Below, piece after piece: positions 1 to 9,045 of a stretch of 64,000 bases of DNA (its first letter is position 1; every line of letters begins with the position of its first letter). This DNA comes from an uncultured Bacteroidia bacterium (lineage in GTDB: Bacteria > Bacteroidota > Bacteroidia > Bacteroidales > UBA932). The notes beneath the pieces are model-generated. The model had not been told where the DNA came from. It made no database searches and saw only the letters and a list, made by a program, of their open reading frames with translations. Both the position numbers and the translations under genes were made by a program. The stretch is taken from assembly GCA_902774145.1 (NCBI GenBank), contig CACYHC010000008.1, forward strand, positions 17,990-81,989. The letters are read 5' to 3'.

Positions 1-3000
1 GAAGAGTTTACGCTCCGTGGATTGGTATTGAAATTCACATACAGACGCTTTGCATAGCCCAAATTATCCGCCCAGGTATGCGTCATCATCTGTTTTCCGG
101 ACCTGGCGCTGTCCTCTGTCGTCCAATGGGAGGTCGGAACGGACGATGAGCCCACCAAACGCGCAAAAAACCAACCGACAAGCCGCTTGTCCCGGCTAAC
201 CGCTGTGCTTACACCATCCGTAATGTTAATGGTGTAATAATCCTGAGCATTCGACGGTGCCGTGTAAATGGTGGAAGTATGTGCCGTACCATTAATTTCC
301 GTGTAATAGAAGCCGTATTCCACCAAATTATTGGAGGCCACCTTGTTGGTGGTAAAACTCCCGGCAATTGTCGCCGTGGTGCGATTGTCATACCATGAAG
401 AGGAGTAGGTAGTCACCATAGAGAAGGGGTGCTCCAACTCGATATCCAGCGACTTCCAGGTGCTTGCATCCGACGATCCGCTGCGTCGCACGCCAAACTT
501 GACGGTTTGCGGACCTTCCGCGGCCAGGGTAGCGGCAGAGATGGTCTGGGTTCCGGCCGCAAGGTCTTGCGTAATCCCTGTCCAGGTCGAGCCCCCGTCT
601 GTACTGTAGCCAATCTCCAGTTTGCAGTTGGCATCCGTCACGGCGATGGTCCCCTTCAGGTCTGCAGAAGTCGCCCCCTGCCACAGGTAGTCGCCGCCGC
701 TGGCACTGGGCACGGGGCAGGTGAGCGTGTAACCGTCACCGCTGGCGGGATAGGCCACGCCTTCATTGCCCGAGCCGTCTACAAAGGCGAAGTACGGCCG
801 GTAATTCACCGAAGCGTAGTCCTCATCCGGCAGACCGGTCAACGGAGAAGAGCTATAACCGCTCCCGTCGTAGATATGCTGGGTATTGTAGGCCAATACG
901 CCGGTAAATATTCCTGTTGTGGGGAACGTCTCTCCCTGGCTGTCTCCAATCTTTTTGCTGTCAGTACGCGTCCGGATTTTTCCTGCAGCACCATAAAGAT
1001 AGCCGCTGGTAAAGCGTCCGACATTATACAGCGCCGGATCCAAGTGCGCAACGCTCATATAAGCGGTTTTAGTGACGTGCCCCGTCGAGGCACTGAAGTA
1101 GTGGGCTTCCGGCGCCGTCGTCACGGTCACCACCGGGCCGGCCAGAGTCACCTGAGAACCTGTCGACGCCCGGGCAACATATTTATAATCTTTGGTCTCC
1201 GAACTTTCACCGCTGGTTCCGTCATCAAACTTACAAGCCATATGCTGCACTACTATGGGGCGGTATACATAGGTCGTGCCGGGCGTCAGGCCGGTCAGGG
1301 TAGCGCTGATGCTCTGATTGGCTCCACTGGCCAGCGTATATCCGGAAATTTCGTCTTTCGTTGCACCGCATTGGTCCAGTTTGGTGTAATTCCAGTTGCC
1401 CGGTTCGTCTGCAGCCGCATCAGTTTTGTAGATAAAGCCGTAATCGTAAGCCTGCGTCGCTCCCGCCGTTACAGTAAAGGTCGCGCTGAGTTTCACCTGC
1501 GTATCGGAAGAATACACATAGTTCAAATCCGATGATGTGCCGCTCCAGTCATAGCTTGGACGCTGGATTTTCGTCAGGACACTGGTGCACCAGCCATCGC
1601 CGGAATCGCCTAACGATTCGGTCGGGTTCATCGTACGCGGATCCGTGGTGCAGCCGAACTTGCGTACATAGGCATAGACCTCGTTTTCTTCCGTAAGACC
1701 GGGGTCGCCGCCGGAAAGTTCATCTTCATCACGCATTTTACTCCAGGGGAGCGAATTTTCCCAAACATAGGTCTGCGTAGTTCCGACCACCGTGGGCGTT
1801 ACCGGAACGGGAATGACACGGTCGTACGAATGACCTTTCGGAGCATCGGGATCGGCCGTCTCCAGCGCATGCCGGACAACGATGCCCATGTCATACGCAC
1901 CGTCGGCACCTGTCAGGGTCAGGGTGTTTTCGTACCGGCGCAGGGTGGTACTGATGACACTGAGGGTCGGTTCGGGCAGGGTCAGGGAGCGGCTTTCCTT
2001 GGAGTAATAGAGCCGGATGCGCTGAATGCGCGGACCGGACCAGTCCGTCCCGAGGTCGTGGGAAATCACATAACGGTACGCCGTGTTGTCTGCGGTGCTG
2101 TAGAGATTGTAATCGTGGCAGAAGCCGTCTGCATCCCGGGTCAGGGTGTAATCTGCATTTACGCCTGCAACGGTTGTGATGTGCGGACAGGCAGCAGCAG
2201 AATACCCCTTCATATAAGGGCTTCCTCCTTCTGTCGAGGTCCCGTCGTAATCGACAATGACGCGCAACAGGTGGCGGTTCGGCATCGCCGGGAATTCGAT
2301 GTAACTGCCTACATGGCCGCTCAGGTACAAGCCATTGGCATTCTCGGCATAGCGGAGTTTTTCCGTTTTTGTACCGGTACCTCCAGCTGCCACGGAGTGG
2401 AGACGCAGGGTATGGCCGGAGTCCTTCAGTTTTCCCTCAATATCCCAGGCGAGACTTGAACGTAAGCTCTGCAAATTGGCCGAGGGGTCCGCCTTTTCCG
2501 TCCACGGACTACCGTCGTCCGAGGTCTTCCAGGACGCAAAGGGCCAACGGAGATTGGTGGCGGTGGTGTGGTCGTCCAGACCGGGAACGGCAAAGACGAT
2601 ATCGTAGTATTCCCAGGAAAGGCCCTCGTCCACCGCCTCCGTGCCGAAGTCGGTGTATTTTCCGCGTTCAAAGGAGAAGTTTGCGCCGGTCTTGCTGCGG
2701 GAAGCCGTCTGGTCGTCCTGGCGGGTGAAGGTCAGGCGCATATTCACCACATTGCCGTATCTGCTTGTAAAATCAGCAATGGGGACATAGTAAGCCCCGA
2801 CGGGGAAAGTGGTCTCCCCTGTCGGGGGATTCAGGGTAATGCCGCTCCGACCTGAACTATACTCCGGATGATCGTCTCCCGTCTTGATATCATCAGGATC
2901 AAGATGATTGACATCGACAATGAAGGTTCCTGCCAGCGGCCGGACCGTACCGGTGAAGGTGGAATTCAGATTCGCCTCAATGAAGATTTGCTTGATGTTC

Positions 3001-3473
3001 TTATAGGCCAGCGTAAACTTGATCATCGAGCAAAGCGGCGTCATTGTGAAGGACTTGCCGGTGGCGACGACGCCGGTAATGTAGCTATCGTTGGCAAATC
3101 CGTCGGTCACCGCCGTCTGTACGGCAGGGAATGTCACGTAAAATTTATCCGTCCCCTTCCGCGTAAACGCCGAATAGGGATAGACTACGGGCCAGGAGGC
3201 GGCATCCCCCGCCTCGCCGACGAAGCGGCAGCGGGCGCCGCCGCCCACATCGGTGTTGTCAAACACGTGGACATAGGGGGAGGTGTTGTCGATGACGGCA
3301 ATCTTGTCCGTCCCCCGCCATTTGACGGCGGTGCCGTCCAGCCGCCCTTCTTCGCTGCCTTCCCCGGTTATGGGAGAAATGCTCTCCTCTTCCTGCTCCG
3401 GGGTTTCCCGGACACAGGCCGGAAGCAGGGGCAGGGCGCAGGCTAACAGGTAGACAAAAACCTTTTTTTGCAT
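1..3473 (-). CDS. Very large surface lipoprotein with fimbrillin-like N-terminus (3' end outside window)
   Basis: The reading frame is open from an ATG at 3473 to the left edge, 1,157 codons with no stop, so the C-terminus is missing. The N-terminus is a lipoprotein signal (lipobox LPAC, then VRETPEQEEE, acidic as in surface-exported lipoproteins). About residues 40-290 match the fimbrillin-like pattern seen in its neighbours (VKWRGTDKIAV, VVYPYSAF, FPAVQ). Beyond that the protein is beta-rich, with stretches like fibronectin type III or discoidin-type modules (LTGLTPGTTYVYRP; FGVRRSGSSDASTW). No catalytic motif was recognised. It starts three bases after the stop of the GH-A glycosidase gene, so it is the last visible gene of the long operon. 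A glycan-binding or adhesive cell-surface role is inferred from the lipobox and context; the domain names beyond the first are uncertain. Confidence 0.8.
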   Translation of the reverse strand, partial: MQKKVFVYLLACALPLLPACVRETPEQEEESISPITGEGSEEGRLDGTAVKWRGTDKIAVIDNTSPYVHVFDNTDVGGGARCRFVGEAGDAASWPVVYPYSAFTRKGTDKFYVTFPAVQTAVTDGFANDSYITGVVATGKSFTMTPLCSMIKFTLAYKNIKQIFIEANLNSTFTGTVRPLAGTFIVDVNHLDPDDIKTGDDHPEYSSGRSGITLNPPTGETTFPVGAYYVPIADFTSRYGNVVNMRLTFTRQDDQTASRSKTGANFSFERGKYTDFGTEAVDEGLSWEYYDIVFAVPGLDDHTTATNLRWPFASWKTSDDGSPWTEKADPSANLQSLRSSLAWDIEGKLKDSGHTLRLHSVAAGGTGTKTEKLRYAENANGLYLSGHVGSYIEFPAMPNRHLLRVIVDYDGTSTEGGSPYMKGYSAAACPHITTVAGVNADYTLTRDADGFCHDYNLYSTADNTAYRYVISHDLGTDWSGPRIQRIRLYYSKESRSLTLPEPTLSVISTTLRRYENTLTLTGADGAYDMGIVVRHALETADPDAPKGHSYDRVIPVPVTPTVVGTTQTYVWENSLPWSKMRDEDELSGGDPGLTEENEVYAYVRKFGCTTDPRTMNPTESLGDSGDGWCTSVLTKIQRPSYDWSGTSSDLNYVYSSDTQVKLSATFTVTAGATQAYDYGFIYKTDAAADEPGNWNYTKLDQCGATKDEISGYTLASGANQSISATLTGLTPGTTYVYRPIVVQHMACKFDDGTSGESSETKDYKYVARASTGSQVTLAGPVVTVTTAPEAHYFSASTGHVTKTAYMSVAHLDPALYNVGRFTSGYLYGAAGKIRTRTDSKKIGDSQGETFPTTGIFTGVLAYNTQHIYDGSGYSSSPLTGLPDEDYASVNYRPYFAFVDGSGNEGVAYPASGDGYTLTCPVPSASGGDYLWQGATSADLKGTIAVTDANCKLEIGYSTDGGSTWTGITQDLAAGTQTISAATLAAEGPQTVKFGVRRSGSSDASTWKSLDIELEHPFSMVTTYSSSWYDNRTTATIAGSFTTNKVASNNLVEYGFYYTEINGTAHTSTIYTAPSNAQDYYTINITDGVSTAVSRDKRLVGWFFARLVGSSSVPTSHWTTEDSARSGKQMMTHTWADNLGYAKRLYVNFNTNPRSVNS

Positions 3474-3476
3474 CAA

Positions 3477-4613
3477 TTACTTCTGTTTGTTCTTGGTCAG
3501 GGACTGGATGAACTGCACCTCGGTGGGGTTCCAGGGGGTGCCGTCAGGATAGAAAATGTCGTGGAACCAGACGGCGGGCTCTTCCTTGAAGGGAATGGGG
3601 TTGCCGTCCTTGTCCTTGGCGTTCCAGGGATAATGGCACTGCTGCTTGCCGTTCACCAGGCCGTAGCTGAAGCAGGCGATCTTGTTGCGCTTGAAGACCG
3701 GCAGAATCGTGTAGAAATCCGACCCGCGGGTACGCGCCATCCACTCGGAGCAGACGATAGGACGATTGAACTGCTTGAGAATCTGGATGTAGCGGGCGCA
3801 GTTCTCATAGTTGCCGTAGCAGTGGAAGGAGACCACGTCGCTGTTCGCCAGCACGAAGGCCTGGATAGGCATATTGCTGCTGCCGATGCCGGGCAGGGCC
3901 CAGATGGGCGAAGTGAGGGGCTGCGAAGGGTTCACCTCGCGCGCCCAACGGTACACCGCCTCCAGGAAGGGCAGGGTCTTGAAGGTCTTGGTGTTCTCCG
4001 GCTCGTTGTAGAGGCACCAGGCGAAGATGCGCGGGTCGTCCTTGTACTTGGTGAGCACGCACTTGAGGTATTCCTCGATGACGGGCCACTTTTCGGGGTT
4101 GTTCACCACGTCGCGGCCCGGGGAGGACATCCACACGGAGTTGTGGACGCCCGGCGCGGACTGCGGCTGGGGCCCGAGGTACGGGTTCTTGATGGTACCG
4201 CCGTTGGTGAAGAAGGTCAGCAGGAGGCGCAGACCGTGCTTGTCGGAGAGGCTCACATATTTCTCCAGGCGCTCCATGAAGCCCTCGCGGTCGTTCTGCC
4301 AGACGAGGTCGCACATAAAGAGACGAATCACATTGAAGCCCAGGCTCTGCGCCAGGCCCAGTTCACGGTCGATGAGGGCCTCGTCGAAGTACTCCGCCGC
4401 CCACATTTCCACCGGCGTCCCGGTATTCGAAGGCACGAACACGCAGCCCACGGGCCACTCCTGCTCTGCATACCAGGCATTCGCCTTTTCCTCGCTCCAG
4501 CGTTCGGCGGGCACGGGCTTGGCCGGCTCGGCGGCCTTCTTTTTGGCTTCTACATTCACCGCAGCCCCGCAGACCAGGGCCGCCATCATCAGGAAACTTA
4601 CAATCTTTTTCAT
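3477..4613 (-). CDS. Secreted GH-A clan (GH5-like) glycoside hydrolase
   Basis: A 378-residue protein with a cleavable signal peptide (about residues 1-23, ending NVEA) and one TIM-barrel domain. Two motifs fit the catalytic glutamates of clan GH-A: WCLYNEPEN (proton donor, about E204) and CSEWMAR (nucleophile, about E290). This predicts a retaining beta-glycosidase acting in the periplasm or at the surface. Proteins of this look are often annotated cellulase-family or 1,4-beta-xylanase in Bacteroidales, but the substrate cannot be read from the sequence. It lies between the sialidase-fold gene upstream (22-base gap) and the giant lipoprotein downstream (3-base gap), so it belongs to the same operon. 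Family-level call firm, exact CAZy family tentative. Confidence 0.85.
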   Translation of the reverse strand: MKKIVSFLMMAALVCGAAVNVEAKKKAAEPAKPVPAERWSEEKANAWYAEQEWPVGCVFVPSNTGTPVEMWAAEYFDEALIDRELGLAQSLGFNVIRLFMCDLVWQNDREGFMERLEKYVSLSDKHGLRLLLTFFTNGGTIKNPYLGPQPQSAPGVHNSVWMSSPGRDVVNNPEKWPVIEEYLKCVLTKYKDDPRIFAWCLYNEPENTKTFKTLPFLEAVYRWAREVNPSQPLTSPIWALPGIGSSNMPIQAFVLANSDVVSFHCYGNYENCARYIQILKQFNRPIVCSEWMARTRGSDFYTILPVFKRNKIACFSYGLVNGKQQCHYPWNAKDKDGNPIPFKEEPAVWFHDIFYPDGTPWNPTEVQFIQSLTKNKQK

Positions 4614-4634
4614 CGTATTAAAATTTATAATTTA

Positions 4635-7217
4635 TCAGAATGAGAGTTTCATCCAAGAGGTAGTTTTCCGGGAAGAGGAGGTACTGCCGGGCTCGGTGAG
4701 CAGGGACTGCAGGCCGTCCTTGCCGTCCTTCACCGCGAAATTCACCAGCAGGGCCGACCCGCTGACCGGCAGGTTCGAAAGCGGTACGCTAAACTCCACG
4801 ACCGCCAGTCCGTCGCCCTTGCTCACAGCGCTCGCCGCCCCCAGCGACGCAGACACCCAGGAGCCGCTGTAGCGGCAGCTGCTGAGTTCGCCGCCCAGGG
4901 TGGACTGCAGATACACGTCGCCGGTCGCAACGGAAGTCTTGGACGCGTTCGCCAAGTAGATGCGCACATAGTCCGATGCGGCGAGCGCGGCGTTCTCCAT
5001 TTCCACGAGGAAGTACATCACCCCGTCGGACACGCTGGCGCGCAGGGTCGCGTGCATATCGCCGGCGGAACCCAGGAACAGGGCCTGGTCCGCGGTGCTC
5101 CAGTCGCCATTGCGGCCGTCCACGGTCTCGCTGCGCGACGAAGCGGTGATGTTGTGGTTCAGGTAGTGCTGGCCAACCTCGATGAAGAAGTCCTTGCCGG
5201 CTGCGCCGCCCTCGCCGGCCGTACCCGCGAGCAGCACGTGGCCGTCCGCGAGGCAGGAACCCCAGAAGCCGTGGCCCATCGGGTAATCGGCGGAAGAAGC
5301 GCCGAACATCCGCACCGGGTCAGCGAAATGGCGGGCGGTCTCGTCGCCGAAAACGCGGTAGAAAATATTGTTGTTGTTGTAGGTAATGACGGTCTCGCCG
5401 GAGCGGAACTGCTCGATGGTGGGCGCTGCGCCCTTGTACGCCTGGTTGGCGCGGTCGGCGGGCATTACGCCGTTGGCGTCCGGACTCCCCCAGGAACCGT
5501 CAGTGTCGCTCCAGGCCATATCGACCCAGTAATTGGACTGGTCGGTGCCGCCGGTGGCATAATTCGCTTCACCCACGCCCACCAGCTGGCGGCTGCCGTT
5601 GAGTTCGATGACGCCGGGCATCTGGTCCGTATAGATTTTTGTGCCGTCCTTGGTGTCGCGCAACTGCCGGAAGGCCCAGAGGTGGTCGTCCAGCACATTG
5701 CCGGGCTGCCAGGTCATTCCGTTGTTGTCCGAATAGATGTAGGAAACGCCGCTGCTCACGATGGCTTTGTCCCACACGCCCTCCACATAAGGACGGGAGT
5801 CGGTGTAATAGACCACGACGCGGCCGGACGAGAGCACAATCGGACGGGGCTCCCAGTTGGTGCCCACATTGATGTACTGCCCGCTGCTCCAGCTCCGGCC
5901 CTCGTTGGAACTATACCTGAAGACCAGGCCGTTGTCCTTGATTTTGTGCCGGAAATCCCCGCTGCGGCGGTACGAGGCCACCACCATCAGGCGGCCGTCG
6001 GGCAGGCGCAGGGGATGCGCCCCGGCGAAAATGCGCTGGAACTTGTCGCCATAAGGGCTGGGCACGTTGTATTCGCGGGCAAAAATCTTCCGGGGACTGT
6101 GCCAGTTTTTCATATCGCTGCTTTCCACGACATAGCATTCCGTACCGGCCCAGGTATAGGTCCCGGCGTCTTCGTGGTAAATCCCATTGTGGTAGAAGAG
6201 CAGCCAGCGGTGGTCCTTCGTGCGGATGAAACGCGGATAGGAGGTCATAGGAAGTCCCGTAACGCTCTCATCCAGCTGAACATAGGAGTTACCTACATAG
6301 GTCAGCATCGAGCGGTCCGTCTGTCCCGCATGCGAATTGAGTTCCTCGTTGCCGTCATTGAGCCGCCAGTAGGGCGTCACTTCGATATGGGAATCGTCCA
6401 CGTCGCCGGCATCGGCGCCAACCTCGGTGCCGTTGGGCACATAGGTCAGGGCGGTATTGTAAATCACGCCGGCTTCCGCGGTAAAGCTCTTGGCAGAGCG
6501 GACGGTCATCAGGCGGCCCGTCACGTCGGCGATACGCAGTTGCAGGCCGGAGGCGTAGGTCCCGGCGGGCAGGGCCAGGAGCATCGGCGCACCCTGGGGG
6601 ATGCCCGACGCGCGCTCGACGGCTACGGAAGGGCTGCCCTCGGTGGCCTGCAGGGACATCGTCGAGGGCTTGAACTGGAAGGTGCCGGAGAGGATTTCCC
6701 CGCCGATAGCGGTCACCCGTACGCTCTTGATGGCGGGCTGGGGCGCGGCGCCGCTCACGGTGAAGCGGATCCAGGCCATCGCGTGCCGGAAGGAGACTTC
6801 CGGAACCTCCCCGCTCTGCTTGCCCAGCATCACGGCGGCCGCGGGATCGAAGGAGTCCGCTACATAGGCCTGCACGGCGGGCAGTTCGACGCTGCCGTAT
6901 TTGGCCAGCGCGGGACGGTAAGAGCCTGCCACAAAGCCGCTGGCGGGATAAATCGCATAGTAGGGGGAATTCACGACCGGCAGGGTGAAGGAGGCCGACG
7001 AGGGGTTGTCCGCCTTGATGCTGATGCCGGTGGAGGCCTGGCCGTTCACGACAATCGCGTCCCCGGACTGCCAAATCACCTTGGTACCGCTGAGCGCCGT
7101 CCGGGACGCCTCCATCGAGCAGGAAAGCGTCATCGTCTCCGGATTTTCCGGGACTACCCGGCTACAAGCCGCAAAAAGCGCCGTCAATGCCAGCGCAGAC
7201 AGGACAAATCTATTCAT
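4635..7217 (-). CDS. Fimbrillin-like / sialidase-fold / CBM9-like three-domain lipoprotein
   Basis: The start is placed at 7217, not at the longest possible start 75 bases upstream, because MNRFVLSALALTALFAACS is a clean lipoprotein signal. The product is 860 residues. Residues about 20-265 are fimbrillin-like (VIWQSGDAIVVNGQ, YYAIYPASGF, DSFDPAAAVMLG). Residues about 290-690 are a beta-propeller with Asp boxes (SSNEGRSW, SDNNGMTW). About 690-860 resemble the CBM9-like sugar-binding fold (VDGRNGDWSTADQALFLGS). The propeller shares YPRFI, NWEPRPIVLSSG, YYTDS, TDQMPGVIEL and FRSGETVITY with four neighbours. It overlaps the upstream paralogue by 8 bases. Probably a surface-tethered exo-acting glycosidase; true sialidase activity is not shown, since the classical FRIP motif is replaced by YPRF. 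Confidence 0.85.
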   Translation of the reverse strand: MNRFVLSALALTALFAACSRVVPENPETMTLSCSMEASRTALSGTKVIWQSGDAIVVNGQASTGISIKADNPSSASFTLPVVNSPYYAIYPASGFVAGSYRPALAKYGSVELPAVQAYVADSFDPAAAVMLGKQSGEVPEVSFRHAMAWIRFTVSGAAPQPAIKSVRVTAIGGEILSGTFQFKPSTMSLQATEGSPSVAVERASGIPQGAPMLLALPAGTYASGLQLRIADVTGRLMTVRSAKSFTAEAGVIYNTALTYVPNGTEVGADAGDVDDSHIEVTPYWRLNDGNEELNSHAGQTDRSMLTYVGNSYVQLDESVTGLPMTSYPRFIRTKDHRWLLFYHNGIYHEDAGTYTWAGTECYVVESSDMKNWHSPRKIFAREYNVPSPYGDKFQRIFAGAHPLRLPDGRLMVVASYRRSGDFRHKIKDNGLVFRYSSNEGRSWSSGQYINVGTNWEPRPIVLSSGRVVVYYTDSRPYVEGVWDKAIVSSGVSYIYSDNNGMTWQPGNVLDDHLWAFRQLRDTKDGTKIYTDQMPGVIELNGSRQLVGVGEANYATGGTDQSNYWVDMAWSDTDGSWGSPDANGVMPADRANQAYKGAAPTIEQFRSGETVITYNNNNIFYRVFGDETARHFADPVRMFGASSADYPMGHGFWGSCLADGHVLLAGTAGEGGAAGKDFFIEVGQHYLNHNITASSRSETVDGRNGDWSTADQALFLGSAGDMHATLRASVSDGVMYFLVEMENAALAASDYVRIYLANASKTSVATGDVYLQSTLGGELSSCRYSGSWVSASLGAASAVSKGDGLAVVEFSVPLSNLPVSGSALLVNFAVKDGKDGLQSLLTEPGSTSSSRKTTSWMKLSF

Positions 7218-9045
7218 CAAACTTAATTTTACACCAGTTTTTGGTCTCCGTCGAGGAGACCGGCCGCACAGCCTGTTCGCCGTCCCCGGCACAGTTCACG
7301 GCGAAATTCACCCGCACTTCCCCGCCCCGGACGGGCAGGGCCGACAGCGGGACGGAAAATTCCGCCAGCCAGCAGTTTTCGCCCTTCGCGACGGCGGCTT
7401 CCGCACCCAGTTCGGCATTGTACCAGCCCGGCGAATAGCGGCAGCTGCGCAGTTCTCCGTCCGGCGATACGCGCAGATACACGTCGCCGACCGCAAGGCT
7501 CTCCCCCGCCGGGTCCGCCAGATAGACGGTCACGCGCTCCCCCGCCTCCGCGGCAAAAGCGTCCAGTTCCGCCAGGAAGCAGAGCTTTCCGCCGCTCACG
7601 GCTGCACGCAGGGTCGCGTGCCGTTCGCTCGCGGAGCCCACGAAAAGGGCGTGGTCCGTCGCAGGCCATTCCTTGTTGTTGCCGTCGACGGTGACGATCC
7701 TGGCCGCCGCATCGATATCGTGATTGAGGTAGTAGCGGCCGATTTGCAGGAAGTAGCCCAGGCCGGTCTTGCCGCCGGAACCGCCGATGCCCAGCAGGGC
7801 GATGTGGGAATCGATGTACGCCGAACCCCAGAAGCCCCGGCCCACCGGGCTCGCGCCTTCGAATACGCGCAACTGGTCGCCGAAAAGGGTGGCATCGGCG
7901 TTGCCGAGACGCATATAGAAGGTGTTGTTGTCATTGTAGGTGAGCAGCGTCTCACCGGAGCGGAACTGCTCGATTTGCGGGCCGGCGCCTTTGGTAAATT
8001 TCTTTTCCCAGTCCTGGCGGCCGGCGGGAAGTTCCCCGGAGGGATCCGGGTCCGCGGGGCCCCAGTCGCCGTTCTTGTCGCTGCGGGCCAGGCTCACCCA
8101 GTAGTCGGTCGTGGAGGAGGAGCCGGAGGCCATGTTGGATTCCCCGGTGCCCACGAGCTGTTTTCCGCCCGCCAGTTCAATCACGCCGGGCATCTGGTCC
8201 GTGTAGAGTTTCACCCCGTTTTTCTCGTCCCGGAGCTGCCGGAAGGCGGGAAGGTGGTCGGTAAAGGGATCGTCGGGCTTCCAGGTGGCGCCGTTGTCGT
8301 CGGAATAAATATAGGAGACGCCGCTGCTCACGAGCGCCGACTCCCAGACGCCCTCGACATAAGGACGGGAATCGGTGTAATAGATGAGCACGCGCCCCGA
8401 GGAAAGCACCAGCGGACGGGGCTCCCAGTTGGTACCCACGCAGATGCGCCGTTCCTGCGTCCAGGTCTTGCCTTCATCCGAAGAAAAGCGGACGGCCAGG
8501 CCGTTGTCGCGGGTGCGGTGGCGCATATCCTTGGAACCGCGGTACGACGCCACGGCCATCAGGCGCCCGTCGGCGAGCCGCACGGGATGTACGCCGGCGT
8601 AATAGCGGCTGATGACATCGTCGTATTCGCTCTGTGCACTGCGCTGGATAGGGAAAATGCTGCGGGGATTGCTCCAGTTGAGCAGGTCCGTGCTCTCCGC
8701 ATACCAGCAGTAGGAGCCCGCCCAGGAGTTTTTGCCCGTGGACGCGTCATAACTGCCGTTGTGATAGAACAGCAGCCAGCGGCCGTCCGTGGTCTTGATG
8801 AAGCGCGGATAGACCGGCATATCCATCTCCGTCGCGCTGCGCGGGGTCTGTACATAACTCCCGCCGATGAAGGTCAGCACGCTGCGCTCCTCGGCTCCCG
8901 CGTGGGAGGCGGGCGCGTGGGCGGAGGCGTTCAACAGGGCATACGGGGTGATGACCGCCGTCGGAGGTCCGACGGGTCCCTGTTCTTCCTTGCACGCCAG
9001 CAGCAGGAGGGCAGGCAGTAGCGCGATGAGAGACCGTTTGTTCAT
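7210..9045 (-). CDS. Sialidase-fold / CBM9-like lipoprotein
   Basis: A 611-residue lipoprotein (lipobox LLLLAC followed by KEEQ, a Lys-acidic-acidic pattern like surface lipoprotein export signals). The propeller (about residues 45-440) has Asp boxes SSDEGKTW and SDDNGATW, and the C-terminal 165 residues resemble CBM9. It is the closest relative of the preceding three-domain protein: LTFIGGSYVQ against LTYVGNSYVQ, then YPRFIKTTDGRWLLFYHNG against YPRFIRTKDHRWLLFYHNG. It lacks the fimbrillin-like domain, which points to a local duplication with gain or loss of that domain. Its start shares an ATGA overlap with the stop of the SGNH gene upstream, so translation is probably coupled. Substrate unknown. 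Confidence 0.85.
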   Translation of the reverse strand: MNKRSLIALLPALLLLACKEEQGPVGPPTAVITPYALLNASAHAPASHAGAEERSVLTFIGGSYVQTPRSATEMDMPVYPRFIKTTDGRWLLFYHNGSYDASTGKNSWAGSYCWYAESTDLLNWSNPRSIFPIQRSAQSEYDDVISRYYAGVHPVRLADGRLMAVASYRGSKDMRHRTRDNGLAVRFSSDEGKTWTQERRICVGTNWEPRPLVLSSGRVLIYYTDSRPYVEGVWESALVSSGVSYIYSDDNGATWKPDDPFTDHLPAFRQLRDEKNGVKLYTDQMPGVIELAGGKQLVGTGESNMASGSSSTTDYWVSLARSDKNGDWGPADPDPSGELPAGRQDWEKKFTKGAGPQIEQFRSGETLLTYNDNNTFYMRLGNADATLFGDQLRVFEGASPVGRGFWGSAYIDSHIALLGIGGSGGKTGLGYFLQIGRYYLNHDIDAAARIVTVDGNNKEWPATDHALFVGSASERHATLRAAVSGGKLCFLAELDAFAAEAGERVTVYLADPAGESLAVGDVYLRVSPDGELRSCRYSPGWYNAELGAEAAVAKGENCWLAEFSVPLSALPVRGGEVRVNFAVNCAGDGEQAVRPVSSTETKNWCKIKFDE

